Assembly (NCBI RefSeq): GCF_019038465.1
Contig: NZ_JAFKRH010000011.1
Coordinates: 1 to 64,000, forward strand
Source: Synechococcus sp. CCY 0621
GTDB lineage: Bacteria > Cyanobacteriota > Cyanobacteriia > PCC-6307 > Cyanobiaceae
Direction of reading: 5' to 3'
Length of the DNA: 64,000 nucleotides
The translations under genes were made by a program, and so were the position numbers. The notes beneath the pieces were generated by a model. The model was not told the DNA's origin. It did not search any database and worked only from the letters and a program-made list of their open reading frames with translations. Shown piece by piece: positions 46,277-57,710 of this stretch. Every line of letters begins with the position of its first letter. Within the stretch, counting starts at the first letter, position 1.

Positions 46277-47500
46277 ATGGATCACCCCCCGGAGGCCCCG
46301 CTGGATGCCGCCACGCCGGTGGTCAGCGCCTTCTACGACCGTTTCCCCTATCCGGGGGACCCCCTCCAGGACGGCCCGCCACCGGGATACAACTGGCGCT
46401 GGTGCGTGGACAGCGTCGTGGCGGCCGTGGACGGGGCCCTGCCGCCGGCACCGCGCCCCTGGCGGATCCTCGACGCCGGCTGCGGTACGGGGGTGAGCAC
46501 CGACTACCTCTGCCATCTCAATCCGGGGGCCGCCGTGCTGGCGGTGGACATCAGCGCCGGTGCCCTGGCGGTGGCCCGGGAGCGCACCGGCCGCTCCGGG
46601 GCCGCCGCCCAGGTGGCGGAGCTGCGCATCGAGCAGCGCAGCCTGCTCGATCTGGCGGGGGAGGGACCCTTTGACTACATCAACTCGGTGGGGGTGCTGC
46701 ATCACCTCGACCAACCCGAGCTGGGTCTGCGCGCCCTGGTCCCCCTGCTGCGGCCGGGCGGACTGCTGCACCTCTTTCTCTATGCCGATGGCGGCCGCTG
46801 GGAGATTCACCGCACCCAGCGGGCCCTGGCCCTGATGGGGGTCGGCACCGGGCCGGCGGGCCTGCGGCTGGGGCGCGAGCTGTTCACCACCCTCCCCGAG
46901 ACCAACCGCCTGCGGCGGCACCACGAGCAGCGCTGGGCCCTCGACACCGCCGCCGATGCCAACTTCGCCGACATGTACCTCCACCCCCAGGAGACCAGCT
47001 ACAACCTGGAGCGCCTGTTCCGTTTCGTTGATCAGCCCGGGGTCCGCTTCGCCGGTTTCTCCAATCCGGAGGTCTGGGATCCGGCCCGGTTGCTGCAGGG
47101 GGAACTGCTGGAGCGGGCCCAGGCCCTGCCGCCGGCGCAGCAGTGGGCCCTGGTGGAGAGCCTCGATCCCGACATCAGCCATTTCGAGTTCTTCCTGCGG
47201 TGCCAGGACGGCAACGGGGCAGCGGAGGGGATGCCGGAGCCGTGGAGCGATACGGCCCTGCTGGCGGCCGGCGGCGAGCGCAACCGCTGTCTGTGGGGCT
47301 GGCCGTCCACCGCCTTGCTGGGGCCGGAGCTGAAGCCCCTGACCATCACCGAGCCCGAGCTCGCCCTGATGGAGGCCCTGGAGGCAGCCCCCGCCGGCAC
47401 TCCGATCGGGGCGCTTCCGCTGGCCCAGGGCCCCGAAGAGCGTGTGGCGGCGGTGCGGCGACTGCTGGCAGAGCAGGTGCTTCTGTTGCTAAGAGCCTGA
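46277..47500 (+). CDS. class I SAM-dependent methyltransferase, unknown substrate
   Basis: This 407-aa protein has a SAM-binding motif ILDAGCGTGVSTDYLCHLNP (about 71-90), VLAVDISAGALAVARER and a post-motif FDYINSVGVLHHLDQP. The C-terminal half is an uncharacterised extension. Start ATG 46277 is preferred because the N-terminal VVSAFYDRFPYPGDP block is typical for this group. It lies upstream of the atp operon and diverges from apcE. Confidence 0.8.
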   Translation: MDHPPEAPLDAATPVVSAFYDRFPYPGDPLQDGPPPGYNWRWCVDSVVAAVDGALPPAPRPWRILDAGCGTGVSTDYLCHLNPGAAVLAVDISAGALAVARERTGRSGAAAQVAELRIEQRSLLDLAGEGPFDYINSVGVLHHLDQPELGLRALVPLLRPGGLLHLFLYADGGRWEIHRTQRALALMGVGTGPAGLRLGRELFTTLPETNRLRRHHEQRWALDTAADANFADMYLHPQETSYNLERLFRFVDQPGVRFAGFSNPEVWDPARLLQGELLERAQALPPAQQWALVESLDPDISHFEFFLRCQDGNGAAEGMPEPWSDTALLAAGGERNRCLWGWPSTALLGPELKPLTITEPELALMEALEAAPAGTPIGALPLAQGPEERVAAVRRLLAEQVLLLLRA

Positions 47501-47513
47501 ACGGGCCGAGTGA

Positions 47514-47519
47514 TAAAGT
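47514..47519 (+). promoter_or_regulatory. putative -10 box for the atp operon
   Basis: TAAAGT (TAN3T pattern) lies 27 nt before the TTG start of atp1. No -35 was evident. Confidence 0.3.
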
Positions 47520-47546
47520 CCGCACGCCAAGACAGAGCCTCGACGG

Positions 47547-48020
47547 TTGCAGGCTGCCCTGACCCCCTCTCCGGATGCCGCTCCCCCCGCGGAGACGTCG
47601 GCCGAAGCGGTCGCAGGTCATCCGACCAACGAAGCCCCTCCCCTGCCTGAAGACGCCGACGTTTCGTCGTCGGTGAACAACGGCATGGACGGTTACCTGC
47701 GGCTGCAGCGCCGGATGCTTCTTTCCACGGTCTGTGCCACCGCCCTGGCGGTGCCCATCACGGCCCTGTGGTTCGACCTTCCCACCGCTTTCAGCCTGCT
47801 GGTGGGAGCCCTGGCGGGTCTCCTGTACCTCCGCCTCCTGGCCCGCAGCGTCACCCGCTTCGGCGTCGAAACCAAGGGGGTGGGCAAGGCCCAGTTGCTG
47901 GTGCCGGTGGTGCTGGTACTCGCGGCCGCCAGGCTCCCCGTTCTCGAGATCCTGCCGGCCCTGGTGGGATTCCTCCTCTACAAACCCGCCTTGATCGTTC
48001 AGGCCGTCCTCGACACCTGA
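47547..48020 (+). CDS. atp1: ATP synthase protein I
   Basis: Atp1 is a non-structural membrane protein encoded first in the cyanobacterial atp operon and thought to help assemble the c ring. The product is 157 aa if translation starts at TTG 47547. An acidic, low-complexity N terminus precedes four hydrophobic segments (from about residue 58). The true start could be an in-frame GTG at 47673 or ATG at 47685, giving about 110 aa. It lies 54 nt before the a-subunit gene. Confidence 0.78.
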   Translation: MQAALTPSPDAAPPAETSAEAVAGHPTNEAPPLPEDADVSSSVNNGMDGYLRLQRRMLLSTVCATALAVPITALWFDLPTAFSLLVGALAGLLYLRLLARSVTRFGVETKGVGKAQLLVPVVLVLAAARLPVLEILPALVGFLLYKPALIVQAVLDT

Positions 48021-48074
48021 TACCCGCATTCAGCCGCCTCGGCGGCCCAGACGTTCCGCCAGGTCCTATCCCCG

Positions 48075-49203
<1,129 letters not shown>

Positions 49204-49303
49204 TCGGAGGCCGTCGCGGGGATGAGCGGGCCGCACGTTCGTCGCGGCCCTTCTCCACCCCCGGCTCCATCCACGCCTCTACCACCGCCCGCCTTATTGC
49301 CCC

Positions 49304-49786
49304 ATGACCAGCTGGCTTCTGCTTGCCGAGGCAGGTGCGACCGCAGGGTCGCCCGAGGGAGGTCTGTTCGACCTCGATGCCACCCTGCCGCTGATGGCGC
49401 TGCAGGTGGTCCTCCTCACCTTCATCCTCAACAGCCTTTTCTTCCGACCGGTCGGTAAGGCCGTGGAGGACCGTGAGGGGTATATCACCACTAGCCGTAC
49501 CCAGGCCAAGGAGAAGATCGCCCAGACCGTGCGCCTCGAGGCCGACCTCAAGGAGCAACTGAAGGGAGCCAGGCTCGAAGCCCAGAAAGTGATCCTCGAG
49601 GCCGAGCAGGATTCCGACCGCCTGTACCGCGAGGCCATGGCGGTGGCCCAGGCCGAAGCCATCGCCAGTCGCGAAAGCGCCCGCAGCAAGATCGATGGCC
49701 AGCGGGCCGATGCCCTGAGCCTTCTTGAGGCCGATGCCGACAGGCTCGCCGACCTCATCGTCGACCGTCTTCTGCCCGCCTCATGA
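49304..49786 (+). CDS. atpG: ATP synthase F0 subunit b'
   Basis: Photosynthetic bacteria use a b/b' heterodimer as the peripheral stalk. The 160-aa product has one membrane span ([20 protein letters not shown], about 29-48), followed by [14 protein letters not shown] and a long charged coiled coil. The stop overlaps the atpF start by 4 nt. Confidence 0.95.
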   Translation: MTSWLLLAEAGATAGSPEGGLFDLDATLPLMALQVVLLTFILNSLFFRPVGKAVEDREGYITTSRTQAKEKIAQTVRLEADLKEQLKGARLEAQKVILEAEQDSDRLYREAMAVAQAEAIASRESARSKIDGQRADALSLLEADADRLADLIVDRLLPAS

Positions 49787-50310
49787 TGACCTCCACCCTC
49801 CCGTCGTTGTTCGCCAGCCACGGCACCTTCGGCCTCAACCTCGACATTTTCGAGACCAACATCATCAACCTGGCGATCGTGATCGCCGGCCTGGTGTGGT
49901 TCCTGCGGGGCTTCCTGGGAGGCATCCTGGAGCGCCGCCGCGAGCGGATCCTCGGAGAACTCAAGGACGCCGAGGAGCGCCTCAGCGTCGCCACCGCGTC
50001 CCTCGCCGTGGCCCAGAACAGCCTGGGTGAGGCCCGCGCCCGCGCCGAGAAGATCCGCGCCGAAGGCAAGGTCCGCGCCGAGGCCATCCGCCTTGAGAGC
50101 GAGAAGCGCACCGTCGAGGAGATGGCGCGGCTCAAGCAGGACTCCCAATCCGATATGGATTCGGAGGTCTCCCGCGTCAGCAAGCTGCTGCAGCGCGAAG
50201 CTGCCGAGATGGCGATTGCCAAAGCCCTCGCCAGCCTGCCCGGACGCCTTGACGCCAGCACCCAGGCCCAGCTGATCGATCAGTCCATTCAATCGATGGG
50301 GAACGCCTGA
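49783..50310 (+). CDS. atpF: ATP synthase F0 subunit b
   Basis: Subunit b of the stator stalk, 175 aa. One membrane span lies at about 27-46 ([20 protein letters not shown]), followed by an Arg/Glu-rich coiled coil and a C-terminal helix that meets delta. The start ATG-ATG lies in the atpG stop; the stop shares one base with the delta-subunit start. Confidence 0.95.
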   Translation: MMTSTLPSLFASHGTFGLNLDIFETNIINLAIVIAGLVWFLRGFLGGILERRRERILGELKDAEERLSVATASLAVAQNSLGEARARAEKIRAEGKVRAEAIRLESEKRTVEEMARLKQDSQSDMDSEVSRVSKLLQREAAEMAIAKALASLPGRLDASTQAQLIDQSIQSMGNA

Positions 50311-50858
50311 TGCCTCTGCTCAACACCATCACCACCCCCTACGCCGACGCCTTCCTCCAGGTCTGCGACGCCAACGGGGACACCGATGCCGTGATCGACC
50401 AGGCCCGGGCAATCCTGGCCCTGTGGCACGACTCCAGCGACCTGCGTGAGGCGATGGCCTCCCCTGTGCTGGAGGTCGAAGGCAAGAAGGCGGCCCTTGA
50501 GCAACTCTTCGGAGCGAGCATCTCCCCCTCCTTCCTCAACCTGCTCAAGCTGCTGGCCGACCGCCAGCGGATCGGCTTCCTCGATGCCGTTCTGGAGCGG
50601 CTCCTGGAGCTCTACCGCGAGCAGAACCAGATCGCCCTGGCCACGGTGACCTCCGCCAGCCCCCTGAGCGACGCCCAGCAGGCCCTGCTCGCCGAGAAGG
50701 CCAAGGTCGTGGCCGGTACCGACAAGGTGGAGATCAGCCTCGCGGTGGATCCTGCCCTGATCGGTGGGTTCGTCCTCAGTGTCGGCTCCCGGGTGATCGA
50801 TGCCAGCCTCGCCGGTCAGGTGCGGCGCCTTGGCCTGACGCTCGCCAACGTGAGCTAG
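50310..50858 (+). CDS. atpD: ATP synthase F1 subunit delta
   Basis: Delta links the peripheral stalk to the top of F1 (OSCP equivalent). The 182-aa product has [12 protein letters not shown] at the N terminus and a C-terminal domain with [19 protein letters not shown], both family landmarks. The symbol follows cyanobacterial usage for delta (atpH in E. coli). Confidence 0.94.
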   Translation: MPLLNTITTPYADAFLQVCDANGDTDAVIDQARAILALWHDSSDLREAMASPVLEVEGKKAALEQLFGASISPSFLNLLKLLADRQRIGFLDAVLERLLELYREQNQIALATVTSASPLSDAQQALLAEKAKVVAGTDKVEISLAVDPALIGGFVLSVGSRVIDASLAGQVRRLGLTLANVS

Positions 50859-50920
50859 CGCTTCGCTCCCTTTCCCCTCTTCTTCTCACTTCATCGCCTC
50901 CCCTCCGGGGACTCCCACCC

Positions 50921-52438
50921 ATGGTTTCCATCCGCCCCGACGAGATCAGCGCCATTCTCAAGAAGCAGATCGCCGACTACGACAAGTCGGTGTCTGTCAG
51001 CAACGTCGGCACCGTCCTGCAGATCGGTGATGGCATCGCCCGGGTCTACGGCCTGGAGCAGGTGATGGCCGGTGAGCTGGTGCTGTTCGAGGACGGCACC
51101 GAGGGCCTGGCGCTGAACCTCGAAGACGACAACGTCGGCGTCGTGCTGATGGGTGAGGGCCTGGGTATTCAGGAAGGCAGCACCGTCAAGGCCACCGGCC
51201 GCATCGCGGCGGTCCCCGTGGGTGAAGCCATGCTCGGCCGGGTGGTGAATGCCCTGGGCCAGCCGATCGACGGCAAGGGTGAGATCCCCACCACCGAGAC
51301 GCGCCTGATCGAGTCGATGGCACCCGGCATCATCCAGCGCAAGTCGGTGCATGAACCGATGCAGACCGGTATCACGGCGATCGACGCCATGATCCCCATC
51401 GGCCGCGGCCAGCGGGAACTGATCATCGGCGACCGCCAGACCGGCAAGACCGCCATCTGCATCGACACCATCCTTAACCAGAAGGGTGAGGACGTGGTCT
51501 GCGTCTATGTGGCTATCGGCCAGAAGAATGCCTCGGTGGCCAACGTGGTGGAAGTGCTGCGTGAGCGCGGCGCCCTGGATTACACCGTGGTGGTGGCGGC
51601 CAGCGCCTCGGAAGCGGCGGCCCTCCAGTACCTGGCCCCTTACACCGGCGCGGCCATCGCCGAGTCCTTCATGTACAAGGGCAAGGCCACCCTGGTGGTG
51701 TACGACGACCTCACCAAGCAGGCCCAGGCCTACCGCCAGATGTCCCTGCTGCTGCGCCGCCCCCCCGGTCGTGAGGCCTACCCCGGCGACGTCTTTTATT
51801 GCCACAGCCGCCTGCTTGAGCGGGCTGCCAAGCTCTCCGACGCCATGGGCAAGGGCAGCATGACCGCCCTGCCGATCATCGAAACCCAGGCCGGTGACGT
51901 CTCCGCCTACATCCCCACCAACGTGATCTCGATCACCGACGGCCAGGTGTTCCTCAGCTCCGACCTGTTCAACTCCGGCCTGCGGCCCGCCATCAACGTG
52001 GGCATCTCGGTGAGCCGGGTGGGCGGTGCCGCCCAGACCAAGGCCATCAAGAAGATCGCCGGCACCTTGAAGCTGGAACTGGCCCAGTTCGACGAACTGG
52101 CAGCCTTCTCCCAGTTCGCTTCCGACCTGGATGCCGCCACCCAGGCCCAGCTGGCCCGGGGCAAGCGTCTGCGTGAACTGCTCAAGCAGCCCCAGTTCAG
52201 CCCCCTGATCCTGGCCGAGCAGGTGGCGGTGGTCTATGCAGGCGTCAAGGGTCTGATCGACGACGTCCCGGTGGAACTGGTGCCCCAGTTCGCCCGTGAG
52301 CTGCGCGAGTACCTCAAGAGCAGCAAGCCCGAGTTCATCAACAAGGTTCAGACCGACAAGGTGCTGAGCGACGAATCCGAAGCCATGCTCAAGGAGGCCA
52401 TCCGCGAGGTCACCTCCTCGATGCTGGCTGCCGCCTGA
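50921..52438 (+). CDS. atpA: ATP synthase F1 subunit alpha
   Basis: This 505-aa non-catalytic nucleotide-binding subunit of F1 has the Walker A motif [15 protein letters not shown] (about 170-184), [17 protein letters not shown] and the F1 signature [14 protein letters not shown]. Length is normal for the family. It is 13 nt upstream of the gamma gene. Confidence 0.98.
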   Translation: MVSIRPDEISAILKKQIADYDKSVSVSNVGTVLQIGDGIARVYGLEQVMAGELVLFEDGTEGLALNLEDDNVGVVLMGEGLGIQEGSTVKATGRIAAVPVGEAMLGRVVNALGQPIDGKGEIPTTETRLIESMAPGIIQRKSVHEPMQTGITAIDAMIPIGRGQRELIIGDRQTGKTAICIDTILNQKGEDVVCVYVAIGQKNASVANVVEVLRERGALDYTVVVAASASEAAALQYLAPYTGAAIAESFMYKGKATLVVYDDLTKQAQAYRQMSLLLRRPPGREAYPGDVFYCHSRLLERAAKLSDAMGKGSMTALPIIETQAGDVSAYIPTNVISITDGQVFLSSDLFNSGLRPAINVGISVSRVGGAAQTKAIKKIAGTLKLELAQFDELAAFSQFASDLDAATQAQLARGKRLRELLKQPQFSPLILAEQVAVVYAGVKGLIDDVPVELVPQFARELREYLKSSKPEFINKVQTDKVLSDESEAMLKEAIREVTSSMLAAA

Positions 52439-52451
52439 GGACTCTCCACCC

Positions 52452-53402
52452 ATGGCCAATCTCAAGGCAATCCGCGACCGGATCAGTTCGGTCAAGAACA
52501 CACGAAAGATCACCGAAGCCATGCGGCTGGTGGCCGCCGCCAAGGTGCGTCGTGCCCAGGAGCAGGTGCTGCGCACCCGCCCCTTCGCCGATCGCCTGGC
52601 CCGGGTGCTGCAGAACCTCGAATCCCGCATGGGCTTTGAGGGGGCTGACTCCCCTCTTCTGGGCGAGCGCCGTCCGGTGGGCACCATCACCCTGCTGGTG
52701 GTCACCGGTGACCGGGGCCTCTGCGGCGGCTACAACGCCAACGTCATCCGCCGGGCCGAGCAGCGCTTCGCTGAACTCAAGGGTCAGGGCTTCGCTGTCG
52801 ACATGGTGCTGATGGGCCGCAAGGCCATCACCTACTTCACCAACCGCTCCTACCCGATCCGGGCCACCTTCACCGGCCTGGAGCAGGTGCCCACCTCTCA
52901 GGAGGCGAACGAAATCTCCAACGAAGTGCTCGCCGAGTTCCTTTCGGCCAGCACCGATCGGGTGGAGATCGTCTTCACCCGCTTCATCAACCTGGTGAGC
53001 TCCCAGCCGGTGGTTCAGACCCTGCTGCCCCTGGATCCCCAGGGCATTGCCAGCTCGGATGACGAGATCTTCCGTCTCATCACCCGCGACGGCCGCCTCG
53101 GCGTGGAGGTGGGCAAGGTGGAGAACGCTGAGCCATCGCTTCAGCCCGACTTCGTGTTTGAGCAGAGCCCGGAGCAGTTGCTCAATGCCCTGCTGCCCCT
53201 CTATCTGGCCAACCAGCTGCTGCGCTCCCTCCAGGAAGCGGCCGCCAGCGAACTGGCCAGCCGGATGACGGCCATGAACAACGCCAGCGACAACGCCAAG
53301 GCGCTCGCCAAGACCCTCACCCTCGACTACAACAAAGCCCGCCAGGCGGCCATCACCCAGGAGATTCTGGAAGTGGTGGGTGGCGCGGCCGCGATGGGCT
53401 GA
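52452..53402 (+). CDS. atpC: ATP synthase F1 subunit gamma
   Basis: Gamma is the central shaft of F1. The 316-aa product begins [20 protein letters not shown], has [13 protein letters not shown] and ends [20 protein letters not shown]. It includes the cyanobacterial insertion around residues 195-235 without the regulatory Cys pair of plants. Its 3' end overlaps the convergent PPC-domain gene by 50 nt. The beta and epsilon genes are not in this window. Confidence 0.97.
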   Translation: MANLKAIRDRISSVKNTRKITEAMRLVAAAKVRRAQEQVLRTRPFADRLARVLQNLESRMGFEGADSPLLGERRPVGTITLLVVTGDRGLCGGYNANVIRRAEQRFAELKGQGFAVDMVLMGRKAITYFTNRSYPIRATFTGLEQVPTSQEANEISNEVLAEFLSASTDRVEIVFTRFINLVSSQPVVQTLLPLDPQGIASSDDEIFRLITRDGRLGVEVGKVENAEPSLQPDFVFEQSPEQLLNALLPLYLANQLLRSLQEAAASELASRMTAMNNASDNAKALAKTLTLDYNKARQAAITQEILEVVGGAAAMG

Positions 53403-53793
53403 TTGTCAGCTCCAGGTGGCCGGTGGCGGCATCCCGCTTCCGGCCCAACTGCCAGCCTTCCGGGCAGAGCAGCAGAATTTCCATTGTGGTGTACACCCGG
53501 CTTCCATGGCAGAGGTGACCTCCAAGGATGTGGCCCTGGGCGTCGGCCACCACCACGTGCAGATGGGCGCCATCCCCGCTCACGCTGCCCGTCAGCGTGA
53601 CCACCTCCTGCGGACCGGCCAGCACAGTCCCTTCGTCCTGATCGGCAAAGCGCAGCACCGCACTCTCAAGGCTGCCGATACCGCAGACGATGAAGCCGCT
53701 CAGCCTCGGATCCTCCTGGGCCATGGCTTCCAGATGCCTTCGCAGGTCCACCCCTGGGGGGAGACGCAGGGGTCTGGGAAACTGGTCCGTCAT
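53353..53793 (-). CDS. PPC/DUF296-domain protein
   Basis: This 146-aa protein consists mainly of a PPC (DUF296) domain: [59 protein letters not shown]. In plants the domain occurs in AT-hook proteins; bacterial single-domain versions form trimers of unknown role. No AT-hook is present. The gene overlaps the atpC 3' end and marks the start of the accessory stretch. Confidence 0.82.
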   Translation of the reverse strand: MTDQFPRPLRLPPGVDLRRHLEAMAQEDPRLSGFIVCGIGSLESAVLRFADQDEGTVLAGPQEVVTLTGSVSGDGAHLHVVVADAQGHILGGHLCHGSRVYTTMEILLLCPEGWQLGRKRDAATGHLELTISPSRPRHPPLPESPG

Positions 53794-53812
53794 CAGGGGA
53801 TCCGTTCAGGCC

Positions 53813-54742
53813 TCAACGGCCACAGACATAGCGCTTCTCGTTGCACAGCCGCAGGCAGGCCTCCACCACGTCCGCGTCGTAGAGCTTGCCTCGGTTTTTG
53901 CTGATCTCCGCCAGGGAGGCATCGCTGCCAAGGCCGGAACGGTAGGGACGGTGGGCTCACATGGACTGCACCACGTCGGCGACAGCCACAATGCGGGATT
54001 CGAGCAGCAGTTCATCCCCCCGCAGGCCCTTGGGATTGCCGCTGCCATCCTTCCGTTCGTGATGTTCATGGACGATGCGGGCAATCGGCCAGGGGAACTC
54101 CACATCCTTGAGGATGTTGTAGCCAGCCTCGGCATGGTCCTTGACCAGGTCGTATTCATGGCGGGTCAGTGTCGTCGGCTGGCAGAGGAGCGCCGCCGGC
54201 ACCATGATTTTGCCGATGTCGTGGATAGAACCGGCCAGTTGGTCCACACTGTGTTGGTGGCCGGCGGTGTAGGGATCGCGCATCTCCGCCATCCCACCCA
54301 GAACCGTGAGCAACTGCTTGTACAGCCTCTCGTTCTCCTCGAGGGTTCTGTTCAACCCCTCCTCGGCAATCGCCTTGGCGATGAGGCTGCCGAGACGGGT
54401 GGCGATCGTGTCCAGCAATACCCGTTCTTCCGCCAGAAAAGGCCCTTCGATGGCCTCAGCGAATGGTTGGGTATAGCCGACTTCCAGGCAGCCGTCGATG
54501 GTGTCGTTGGCCCTGATTGGCGACGACTGATCGGATTGGCAACGATCAAGATGGCCCGTCTGGTATGTCTTGGTGCCCCGGGAAATTCTGGCCACGCCGT
54601 GGGCGGCATGCAGCCAGGCTTGCGGGATGGCGTCGACCGTCTGCTGATGAATGTCGTCGATGCTGCCGTGACTGGCGCCAATGATCTGCTCAATCTGCTG
54701 GAGGCAGCGCAGTTCCTTCCTGTGATCCGTCAGCGCCATCAC
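53813..54742 (-). pseudogene. decayed GAF/HD-GYP signalling protein
   Basis: In one frame the sequence reads a GAF-like part (about 1-125) and an HD-GYP phosphodiesterase domain. It is broken in three ways. First, about 25 residues are missing between DPYTAGHQHSVDQLAG and SIHDIGKI (near 54230). Second, GYP is replaced by GNP in HHERKDGSGNPKGL. Third, an in-frame TGA at 53959-53957 separates VVADVVQSM-like sequence from AHRPYRSGLG...LYDADVVEACLRL, the normal C terminus. HD-GYP proteins hydrolyse c-di-GMP. The N terminus may also be truncated. Confidence 0.82.
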
Positions 54743-54774
54743 GGTCAGATGCGCACCGAATGGCGGATCGGTCG

Positions 54775-55761
54775 TCAGCTTCGAAGCGGGCTGGGCATGA
54801 AAATGATCACATTGCCCTTCTTGCGCCCGGTGTCGACATAACGGTGGGCTTCCACGATCTGCTCGAGTGGATAGCGTCGATCGATGACGGGTTGGAAGTC
54901 TCCCGCTTCAGCCAGTGCCGCCAGATGGCGCAGATCCTCCAGCTTCACGGCAGCGGGTCCGGCGATGACCGTGTGCTGGCTCGTCAGCGACACCCACACG
55001 CCCTTCAGCATGTCCGGCAACCCGGCCAGCACCAGCAACAGCCGCCCCCCATCCTTCAGCGATCGCCTGCAGCGAGAGAAGGGCGCCGTGCCGACCGTAT
55101 CGACGATGAGGTCGTAGGTGTCGCCGCTGCGGGTGAAGTCGATCTGGGTGTAGTCGATGACATGGGCCGCACCCAGGGAGCGCACCAGATCGCCATTGGC
55201 TCCACTGCACACCCCGGTGACCTCGGCCCCGAGCTGGCGGGCCAGTTGCACCACGGCGGTCCCCACCGCCCCTGAGGCCCCATTCACCAGCAGTTTCTCC
55301 CCGGGCTGAACCTTGCCCCGGCGCAGGAAGTCCAGGGCGGTCGTGCCGCCGAAACAGAGAGCGGCGGCCGTTTCATCGCTGAGGCCAGGCGGGGTGGCCA
55401 CCACCATGCCGTCCTGGGGCAGGACGATGTACTCGGCATGGCAGCCCATGCGGGCGTCGCTGAAGGCGAAGACCCGATCCCCCACCTTGAACCGGGTGAC
55501 GTCCCTGCCGATCGCCGCGACAACCCCGGCCAGCTCCGAGCCGAGGATCGGTTGCCTTGGCTTCCGCAGGCCAAACACCAGCCGCATGATCAGCCCGAAG
55601 CCCGTCGGGACCGTCTGGCTTCGAATCCGCCAGTCTGCTGAGGTGACGGTGGTGGCGTTGATCCGGATCAGGATCTCGTTGTCTTTGAGCGTGGGGGTGG
55701 CGAGTTCCTTGATGCGCAGCACCTCGGGCGGTCCATAGCGCTCAGCGACAACGGCTTTCAT
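54775..55761 (-). CDS. NAD(P)-dependent alcohol dehydrogenase/quinone oxidoreductase family protein
   Basis: This 328-aa medium-chain reductase has the GroES-like N-terminal domain (MKAVVAERYGPPEVLRIKEL, GSELAGVVAAIGRDVTRFKV) and a Rossmann domain with LLVNGASGAVGTAVVQLARQ (about 145-164). Structural zinc Cys residues are absent, as in quinone oxidoreductases. The substrate is unknown. The ATG overlaps the DUF4336 stop (ATGA), so the two are co-translated. Confidence 0.85.
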   Translation of the reverse strand: MKAVVAERYGPPEVLRIKELATPTLKDNEILIRINATTVTSADWRIRSQTVPTGFGLIMRLVFGLRKPRQPILGSELAGVVAAIGRDVTRFKVGDRVFAFSDARMGCHAEYIVLPQDGMVVATPPGLSDETAAALCFGGTTALDFLRRGKVQPGEKLLVNGASGAVGTAVVQLARQLGAEVTGVCSGANGDLVRSLGAAHVIDYTQIDFTRSGDTYDLIVDTVGTAPFSRCRRSLKDGGRLLLVLAGLPDMLKGVWVSLTSQHTVIAGPAAVKLEDLRHLAALAEAGDFQPVIDRRYPLEQIVEAHRYVDTGRKKGNVIIFMPSPLRS

Positions 55762-56516
55762 GCGTGAGGGTCGTGGGTGAAGGATTCGTCGCCGGCGCAA
55801 GTCTCGAGAGCCCCATCCAGGAATGCCGCATAGGCCATGGTGAGGCCTTCCTTGCCGCCGTGTTCAACGACGGCGCCGTGGGCCACGATGACCCTGTCGA
55901 AATCCCACTGCAGCACAACCTGCACGGCCCTGGCCAGCGAAGTCCTGTCTGAAGTGGCCAGGCGCTCGAGAATCGTGGGCTCCAGGCGATGGAAACCGCC
56001 GCCGATTCGCGTGATCCACCGGGTGAGCCAGGACGCGGAGGCATCGAAATGGAAGGCGCTGTCTGTGAGGATCAGGGTCCTGCTGGGCCTGTGGCAGAAG
56101 GCCACCTCGTGCAGCGGGGATGGCCCCGTCGGCCCCAAGGTGCGGAGTCCGGTGAGGCTGCAAAGCAACAGTTCTGGCCATGGGGAAGGGGCATCAGCGC
56201 TGAGCAGACGATCCAGCTCAAGATGGGGACATTTCTGCCTGAGGGCGGGCGGCCCCCAGGTGGTGGCCAAAGGGAAGCGCTGCTTGAACGCCTGGAGATA
56301 GAGATGGTGGAAGACGTTGGGCGCCACGATATCGCTGACGACACCGAGCATGGCCAGGCCCTTTTCGAGCTCAGCAGATGGCTGGATCGGTGAAAGGATC
56401 ACCAACTTGTTGGTGCTCAGCTGGCGGATGACCGTCATCCTTGTGCCGATGCTCAGGCCGAAGTAGGTCTGCGGTTGTTCGGCAACCCAGAGATCATCGG
56501 CAAGGCAGTGGAGCAT
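55758..56516 (-). CDS. DUF4336 family protein (metallo-beta-lactamase-like fold)
   Basis: This 252-aa protein (MLHCLADDLWVAEQPQTYFG) resembles the DUF4336 family, related to metallo-hydrolases but lacking a full HxHxDH motif. Recognisable pieces are LVILSPIQPSAEL, HHLYLQAFKQRFP and RVIVAHGAVVEHGG. Function is unknown. The ATG at 56516 is preferred over a start at 56564 that would overlap the upstream gene. It is coupled to the reductase gene. Confidence 0.72.
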   Translation of the reverse strand: MLHCLADDLWVAEQPQTYFGLSIGTRMTVIRQLSTNKLVILSPIQPSAELEKGLAMLGVVSDIVAPNVFHHLYLQAFKQRFPLATTWGPPALRQKCPHLELDRLLSADAPSPWPELLLCSLTGLRTLGPTGPSPLHEVAFCHRPSRTLILTDSAFHFDASASWLTRWITRIGGGFHRLEPTILERLATSDRTSLARAVQVVLQWDFDRVIVAHGAVVEHGGKEGLTMAYAAFLDGALETCAGDESFTHDPHA

Positions 56517-56541
56517 GGCTGAGGGCGGAGATTCTCCTGCT

Positions 56542-57261
56542 TTAAGTGTGTGTTCTGCTCCCATACTTTGGACGCGGACGCTTTAAGTGACGGGGAAATC
56601 CAGCCTTGGGCATCCAGCTGGGCCGCCTTCTTCTTGGCGGTGGATGATACAGCACCCTGGCAAGGATGGCAGTCCCATGCTTGGGGAAAGCCAAGCCATG
56701 CTTGTTCTCATCGGCCAGGTACACCAAGGCGTGGTCGGGTTGGTCCGGGATCCAGGCTGCATTCTTGGCGACCCAGATCACCAGGTGTGCCTCCAGCTCA
56801 GCCAGAAACAGCGCCAGTTCTCCCAAACGGCGGTGGGAAGGCGGTGCAGCCCGAAAGTAGCGATCCGCGCGCAGCCACTCCAGCAGGGATTGGTTCAGCG
56901 GGCGGAACGTGTGAATGGTCATCGCCTGAATCAATCCATGCAGCTGCCTTTCCTCCTCGTTCATGACCGCGTAGGTCTCCAAAAGGAGTCGATCAAATCC
57001 AGGGGGCAGCTCAGCGGCCTCAGGTACACGACTTCTCAGCCGAACTGCCAGCCGTTTCAACAGTCTCCGTTGGGCTGCGTAGGCCGCGTCGCCGGCGCGC
57101 AGCAGCGCGTACAGCTCGACCAGTCGACTTCTGCGTTCCAGCGCTGTTCCGCGCAGCTGAAGAACCAATTCGGCGACCGTTTTGCCCACATAGCCCAGGG
57201 CGGCGATGACCCCAGTTAGCAGGGCTGGGGCGGCCCAGGATGGGTCAGCTGGGGAGGCCAT
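56542..57261 (-). CDS. unrecognised protein with N-terminal membrane segment
   Basis: This 239-aa protein has a weak hydrophobic segment at about 12-34 (LLTGVIAALGYVGKTVAELV), then a basic, Leu/Arg-rich helical region and a Pro/Arg-rich C terminus. It contains no motif I can name. The ATG at 57261 follows a TTG by one codon. It lies between the DUF4336 and SRPBCC genes on the same strand. Confidence 0.55.
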   Translation of the reverse strand: MASPADPSWAAPALLTGVIAALGYVGKTVAELVLQLRGTALERRSRLVELYALLRAGDAAYAAQRRLLKRLAVRLRSRVPEAAELPPGFDRLLLETYAVMNEEERQLHGLIQAMTIHTFRPLNQSLLEWLRADRYFRAAPPSHRRLGELALFLAELEAHLVIWVAKNAAWIPDQPDHALVYLADENKHGLAFPKHGTAILARVLYHPPPRRRRPSWMPKAGFPRHLKRPRPKYGSRTHT

Positions 57262-57314
57262 CAATGCAGATCCCGGATTCCGAGGATAGGCGGAATGGCG
57301 AAAAGGAGTGGCAC

Positions 57315-57710
57315 CTAGGATTCCATGATCTGTTTGAGCTTCGCCAATTCGCTATCTACGAGGTTGACTTGTTGCTTGAAAAAGTCATCGCCAAATGTCG
57401 GAGGCTGAAAGAATGTAAGCATAAACTCACTGCCATCACCGTTCGGAACAACCCGTGCCGGTACTGTCCAACTGGCGTCGGGAGCATGGAAATCGTGGTC
57501 CAGAAGTCCTGTGGAGGCATCAGGCCTGATCCGAAGCTTGGCTTGACCCATGGGCATCTCCACGTCCCACCATTCATCTTCAGATGGCCGAATGGCCTTG
57601 ATATTGACAATCGCCCACTGAGGCCAGTTCGCAGGATTGGATAGGAACTCAAACACCTTTTCGGCAGATGCCCGTATGGAAACTGTCTTTGTGATCGAGG
57701 TTCGAATCAT
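57315..57710 (-). CDS. SRPBCC (START-like) domain protein
   Basis: This 131-aa protein has the polyketide-cyclase/SRPBCC start SITKTVSIRASAEKVFEFLS NPANWPQW in one run, and ends in a long C-terminal helix (FFKQQVNLVDSELAKLKQIM). Such folds bind hydrophobic ligands. An AGGAGAG ribosome-binding site precedes the ATG. Codon use is visibly less GC-rich than in the flanking core genes, a possible sign of transfer. Confidence 0.78.
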   Translation of the reverse strand: MIRTSITKTVSIRASAEKVFEFLSNPANWPQWAIVNIKAIRPSEDEWWDVEMPMGQAKLRIRPDASTGLLDHDFHAPDASWTVPARVVPNGDGSEFMLTFFQPPTFGDDFFKQQVNLVDSELAKLKQIMES

